Below, piece by piece: positions 58,801 through 64,000 of a stretch of 64,000 nucleotides of DNA. A program made the position numbers and the translations under genes. Under the pieces are notes generated by a model that worked only from the letters and a program-made list of their open reading frames with translations, ran no database searches and was not told where the DNA came from. Numbering within the stretch: position 1 is the stretch's first letter; each line of letters starts with the position of its first letter. Origin of the DNA: Agriotes lineatus (Eukaryota > Arthropoda > Insecta > Coleoptera > Elateridae); the NCBI GenBank assembly GCA_940337035.1, contig OW679203.1:22949495-23013494 (forward strand), in the 5' to 3' direction.

Positions 58801-60429
58801 TCCTAGCTGCGAAACACAAGGTGCGGTTAGCTGGCTGTCTCTCAGACAAGCCTTCAACTTTAAGTGCGCTAGTTCTTAATGCTTGACAGCATTTCTCCAA
58901 AAGCACATTCTAGACAGCTTTGTAGCACTTGCCACTAGAAAATAATTAGAATTCCTTGGGATTACAGCAATAAATTAAACAGTCACACGCAACAACTAAA
59001 TGTCAGGCTCCGTGCCGTGGGGCTCCTTTAATATTAATATTTCAATTTTCCGTGGAGCTGCGCTGCGACTACTAGAACTTTTTCCAAGACGAGATTTTTC
59101 CTCTGTGAAATATGTGGCGTTCGTCCTTAGTTACGTATTTGCACCGATCTGTTACAACCTGTAATTCTTTAGTTGCTCTAAGTTGCATTTCATGTGCCTC
59201 CCATCATTTGATTTCTATTACCTATCCTGCAATAATCACCCTTGCTGATCGTTCCCTTCAGATATAGGTATGTAGGTATATCAGCGCTACAGACTACGTC
59301 AGATTATGACTTTTACAATTTTTACTATCTCAGTCCTCGGTTCACCTTGAAATTGTTTGAGATCCTCCCTTCCACCAGTATTTTGCATATTGTTCTTGTT
59401 GGTACAGTTCTTCTAGGTCCGTTATTTTTGTTGAACTATTCACTACAGTTGAATTTAAAGTCAAGAAAGAATGTTCATAGCGTTACTAATCGTACTCATT
59501 GTCTCACTGTTGGCTTTGTTGTAAAAATTTGATAATTAGTATATCTTTTAAGTTTCAACCTCAATCGATAGTGCCATTTAAGCTACTAAGCTTTGCCTTT
59601 TAACCTGCAACTCTGTAGTCGGTTTACTCTGTAACGTTCTTCTTTACCGCCGCTACATTTGAACCGCACAAGGAGAGGAAAGGGTTAACGTTTCGCTCCA
59701 AGTTTAGACACGGAGCAGCAGTGCTACATTTGGTCAGGGACAGCCAAGTGTTAAATGTGGGTGCTATTGTTTCGCAAATGTAGCTGTGTAGAAAGCATCT
59801 TACTATGGCAAACATATGAAAATTACACGTTTTGTCGAATACATCTAGATTCGCAAAAAGCAGCTTCTATTTGTGGCTACTGCTACGTGTTTGATTTTAC
59901 GTAATGTAATAGGTTTGAAAGTAATACTTAACCATAATGGTGTCGGTTTAGTACCGTATTATTACAGCATTGGAGGCGCTAAAACCCTTTGGGGAACTGT
60001 TGATCGTTGATTAAATTTCCGTAGGACTCCAAATGTCTGCATTGGTCAGATCCGGTCCTTGCATCTACTCCTAATTTTGAATACGTTGGCTTATGGTGTA
60101 CCACCAGCTCGGAGCAAATAGCCTTCCACGTGGACCAGCTTTCGTCGGACCAGATTTCAGCATTTTTGCCTTATAATCCAGCTTGTCCTCACCCTAGGTG
60201 TCAGCCTTTCAACAGGACCAGGTTATTCCTTTGGGAGCTGGGGCTAACGAACACAGGTTTTGTAATTTTTCAATGTAGGGGAATGGCCCTTTTTAGAACG
60301 TCTGCTGGATTGCGACCGGCCTAATAACATTAATTAATTACAGCTTGTGACGTTGTAATAATCGCTTGACGCTATGGTCAATGTAAGGTTTGCAAATGTA
60401 CCACTTTGTTTCTCTCTTCATGCGTTCTC
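55900..60429. other. Unassigned stretch
   Basis: About 4.5 kb with many short overlapping frames on both strands (for example 56027-56489, 58373-58879 and 59242-59532) and no recognised motif. No repeat shared with the rest of the window was noticed. Confidence 0.45.
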
Positions 60430-61340
60430 TTCTTGACAGAAGAATCGTGACACTATGAATCCTCGTCATGCAGGGGTTCTGTCGCGGACGCGTCGTGTAA
60501 TCTCGCGCCTTCTTTCTCCATTATTAGTCGATCTATTCGCTTGGCATAGGAATTTGCCCGTTAGATTTCTTATCTGGTCAGACCATCGTTTCGGCGACCT
60601 TCCTCTTGGCCTGGTGCATTCTACTCTTCTGTGGACGATCAAGCGTTCTAGGTTAGTGCTGCTTCTTCTGGTTACGTGACCGAAGTATGCCATTATTTTA
60701 GCATATATTCTGCTGGAAAGACGGTGAGTGCTCTTGATTTGGTCCAGTACAGATACGTTGGTTCTGTGTGCTGTCCATGGAATTCGCAGCAGACGCCTCC
60801 AACACCACATTTCAAAGGCATCTATCCTTCTTCTGTCAGCTGCTTTTATGGTCCTGGTCTCGGAACCATACGTCATAATTGGAAAAACCAACGTTTCTAC
60901 TACTGTCTTCTTTGTGTTAATCGTGATCTGCGTATCCTTCCATAGCTTTTGTAATTTCGTCATTGGGTTCCGGCCCATCTGAATTCGTTTTGTAATTTCT
61001 AGTTCGCAGCTACCTTCATTACTTAGGAGGGATCCCAGGAATACAAAGTTGTTGACAACTCTAAAGTCTCCAATAACTCTCAGATCTGGACGATTATTTA
61101 TCTTACGATCAGCGATCGTAACTTTCGTTTGGTTGCGATTTATCTTTAGACCATATTCGCGGCTTATGTCTTCTAGTCCTCTTGTTATTTCTTTTATTTC
61201 CGTTTCTGAGTTTACTAAGATCGCTGTGTCGTCCGCCTACCGTAGGTTAGTAATTTTGGTTTCGCCGATTGTGAAACCACCTTCCCATTGGTCCATAACT
61301 ATTTTCATTATATGCTCGCCAAACACTTTGTTTACCTGTG
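60430..61340 (-). mobile_element. 5'-truncated RTE-like LINE fragment
   Basis: About 0.9 kb of the 3' part of a LINE on the minus strand. It begins inside the reverse transcriptase at about 61335 (VNKVFGEHIMKIVM). It runs through the catalytic region and C-terminal domain to a stop at about 60466 and a short 3' UTR. 5' truncation is the normal outcome of target-primed reverse transcription. No target-site duplication could be fixed by eye. Sequence motifs differ from the 5-8 kb RTE copy, so it is another family. Confidence 0.85.
60466..61335 (-). pseudogene. LINE reverse transcriptase with catalytic YADD broken by a stop
   Basis: Read in one minus-strand frame: WEGGFTIGETKITNLR, then TAG in place of the tyrosine of YADD (61229-61231), then ADDTAILVNSETEIKE. 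Next come DISREYGLKINRNQTKV, FVFLGSLLSNEGSCELEI and a long uninterrupted C-terminal part (60978-60466). That part has PIMTYGSETRTI, FEMWCWRRLLRIPWT, RIYAKIMAYFGHVTRR and RPRGRSPKRWSDQI. The rest of the frame is intact over about 290 codons. The copy is dead both through 5' truncation and through loss of the catalytic motif. A TAC/TAT to TAG change is the simplest explanation. Confidence 0.9.
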
Positions 61341-64000
61341 TTTAATATAAGAATATGTAGTTAAACGGAGACTTTCTATTCCCTACTGCCTATTCTTTAC
61401 TGTATGATCTAGAAGATTCTCTATAGGTGTGCGATAAGGCCAATCGTTGGGAATTTCCCACGCTTCCTTTAATAATACTGTAATGCTTTTTTCTGAAAAC
61501 TGTTGATATGTGTCCTGCATGGTAGATATCTTCCGATATAGTAAGAATTTTGCGCAATGTATTCGTTTGTCAGTTTTTAAACGTTTTATTAGAAAGATCA
61601 CATATTTTTCCAATTTAGGGTTTTAGTATTGATCTTTCTTCTTTGCAGATACACCATCTTTGTGTGTCTGTTCCGCATCCGCATTACCCTTGTTAGATTT
61701 GTCGACTTCTTTAAATATCCTTTGTATTTTTTGGAATATCCGTGTCATCTATTGGTAATATTATGACATCATGTTTTTTTGACGCTTCCGTGCAAAATAT
61801 ACATTAAAAACACTATTATGAAAATTTGCAAGGCGCCGCTATGCCACAATAAACGTTTGGCATTTGCCGCGCTTGAATTAAGTGACGCTGGGGGAAGCTC
61901 CGCAAGCTTGCATTACATGTACCCGCAGCGCAGTCCCATCTTTCTCCCTCCGGAATGCAATCCAAGTAGAAGAAGGCTGCAACGGTTAACACTTGTTCCA
62001 TCTTCCAGGACAACTTGAGCCAATTTCTTCTTTTATAAGTGGAGAATTCGCATTTCTGACACCACTGACCAACTGAATTGTAAAGACAAAATTTCTATGC
62101 GAAAGCAAGGCATGGATGACTATTTAACTGCAAATAAGGTAACTGATGATTAGCAGTAACGCCAGTATTCTAAAAGATTTTTCTCTGGAAAGTAAAGCTG
62201 ATGTTGGGAGAATGCTTAGAAATCAGTAAAAACCAGCGCAAGATATATCGTCCTTGAGCAACAAACTCAAGATGTTGAATTCCAGGATCTTGAGCGGAAA
62301 AAGGAAACTCGCAAAACATGTTGGCGTTGATCGTATCTGTCTTTGATCCATTCGAATTTATACTGCACCATCCATGCTAGTAATCTACCCCTGGAAATCT
62401 GGCAGAGTGGGGTTGGATGGAAAGACCAAATGGAAAGTGACGAGCTGAAACAATGTGTAAAATATCATAGATAAGAATACACCGATGTTATTTCAATAAA
62501 TTTTACTAGAATAATCCAGTGGGCTAAAATTTACTTTATAATGTGACGATTTGCCTCTAGCGTGCGTGGACTTGGTGATAAGAGCAAAGACCCAGCAATG
62601 CGCAGTTCACGAGAAGATAACTAAGACATCTGCCCATCGAAACTTTTCCAGTAGCAAATGCAAGTGGAAAAGGCTCAAACGGGTATAAGAAGACGATGCC
62701 CGGCCATTTCAAGGCACTTGTGAGTTAGCTCCACTTGGAAGAGCAACCACCATGAGACTGGAGTACGTAGGGGACCAGCCCAAACCCAGCCAGTCCGAGA
62801 CTTGCCAGTCCAACTCGAGTCTGAGGACTTTTGCATCGAAATCGTCCAATGAAGCTGTCCTTTCAGCTGATCATTGTCTGGTAAAGCGAGCTTTAACCGA
62901 CCAGTCAGAGACTTAGCAGAAGCTCCAATTCTCTTCTGAACTTCTAAGCTTAAATCATCCCCCAGGGCTTCCGATCTTCACTAATGGAGGTTTACATCCT
63001 CTTTTGCAAGAAGCCGGTTCAGGACTCCGTAATTAAACCAATAAAGCTCTAGTACCGGTAAGGCTAAAACAGTGCACTCGATTTTAACGTGGTAAGAATA
63101 TTTTAAGCACAACCATGGCTGTAATTAACCAAAGGTACTACTTACGTGGCGAGCATTTCCTCACAGTCACCAAAACTTATTCTTCTCCTACAGTTTGCCG
63201 TTACAGCTTTACTAAACTTCAGAACTGGCAGTTTAGACATTGTCTATGTAGTACTCGGGATATCACTCACAGTTGGACGAGTTTCTACGAAGAATTTATT
63301 ACATTAACGCTCTCTTTTTCACATATCTGTTATACAAAATTTGGCTCTTTCAAAGTCTAAGAATATATTACCACGTGTTTTAGGAAAGTGTTTTAGTATA
63401 TATTTGTATCCCCAGAATTTTTCTCTAAGTTCGATCTTTTAATATCGTTACTTTTCTGAAATTATACACGGGCTTTATGTTTAATTCACATTAAGTTTTG
63501 ATTTTTATTGATCAAACTCTTTTGCACGCATCTGTAGTCAATTCAAAGGCAGTTTGAACCATTCTAACGCATGGTTTAACCCTAAAACAGCTAAGAGTAG
63601 TTCTGTTTATATACGATCAAAGCAGATGTATAGCGGTCACTTCAGACACAAATTCATACAATCAGAATGTTTACCAAAATAGCATTATCGGGGTTGGATT
63701 CTTTGCCTAAAACTGATGATGTAAGTCGAAGCGTTCGCACTGCAGTAACACGTATAGACAAGCTTGGACAGCTAAGACAACAGTATCCTATAGCACTTTG
63801 TAAAAACAACACGAGAAAATAATTTAAACAATTTCGTTGCCAAGATAACCCTTTCTTCCATGTGTAACTGCTAAAACATTAACATTCGTTTAAAATTCAA
63901 CTCGTGGATCAATCAAAATATGCACCCTTTCTTAACCATAACTGCGTTAATCTCTCGAAAACGATTGGAATTAAAATTCAGATCTCGCTCCGGCATTCAG
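61341..64000. other. Unassigned stretch
   Basis: No gene recognised. About 62560-63050 is richer in G+C and contains GAGACTT next to CCAGTC three times (near 62790-62915). An open plus-strand frame of about 75 codons there (ending at a TAG near 62914) matches nothing known. The remainder is AT-rich with short frames only. Confidence 0.4.

Noticed and set aside
59990..60330. Minus-strand SDESW-containing frame as a transposase
   Set aside because: The phrase recalls Tc1-type FSDES, but nothing before or after it fits a transposase.
60676..61345. Plus-strand frames of 84-98 codons
   Set aside because: Antisense shadows of the truncated LINE reverse transcriptase.
1..64000. CRISPR arrays, operons, Shine-Dalgarno sites and rho-independent terminators
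   Set aside because: No regularly spaced identical repeats and no bacterial gene organisation; transposon content and composition are eukaryotic.

Overview
This window is intergenic or intronic DNA from an arthropod, most likely an insect with a large, transposon-rich genome. It is AT-rich. I see no confident host gene, no bacterial gene organisation, no rRNA and no CRISPR. Nearly every open frame above about 100 codons lies inside a mobile element. What can be read is a layered record of transposon insertion and decay. The insect assignment is inferred from the mix of families (RTE-type LINEs, BEL/Pao LTR elements, mariner with internal deletion, MITEs) and the base composition. It is not inferred from any marker gene.

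Layout. 1-4 kb: unassigned DNA with a 15-bp tandem repeat and one copy of a dispersed non-coding repeat (family A). 4.7-10.0 kb: a decayed BEL/Pao retrotransposon on the minus strand (gag, RNase H/integrase, C-terminus, with the middle lost). A full-length 3.3-kb RTE-type LINE is nested in it, with a perfect 13-bp target-site duplication. 11.8-12.0 kb: a MITE with 32-bp terminal inverted repeats flanked by TA. 13.1-13.8 kb: a long stem-loop and a LINE ORF1 relic. 15.4-17.1 kb: a cluster of unassigned plus-strand open frames. 18.0-20.5 kb: a degenerate tandem array with a unit of about 140 bp, interrupted by a copy of dispersed repeat family B. 21-25.6 kb: a SINE-like tRNA head, a second family B copy (minus strand), a second family A copy and a strongly deleted LINE reverse-transcriptase relic. 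28.7-32.5 kb: two copies of repeat family C on either side of a perfect 171-bp inverted repeat. 33-45 kb: mostly unassigned, with a 20-bp palindrome, a LINE tail at 42.3 kb and a MITE-like element at 44.5 kb. 46.4-48.4 kb: the fullest family B copy, then a 1.2-kb block depleted in G. 50-53.4 kb: a SINE-like head, a compact candidate regulatory block and an unexplained antisense open region. 53-55.9 kb: repeat family D and an internally deleted mariner (perfect 34-bp TIRs) lying inside a LINE relic. 60.4-61.3 kb: a 5'-truncated LINE whose catalytic YADD motif is broken by a stop codon.

No set of genes works together here. The relationships are insertions of one element into another and homology between repeat copies. 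The items most worth following up are the nested BEL/RTE locus with its possible 5' ribozyme fold, the 171-bp perfect inverted repeat, the non-coding repeat families A and B, and the 13.1-kb hairpin. All homologies were read by eye from translated motifs; no database search was run.
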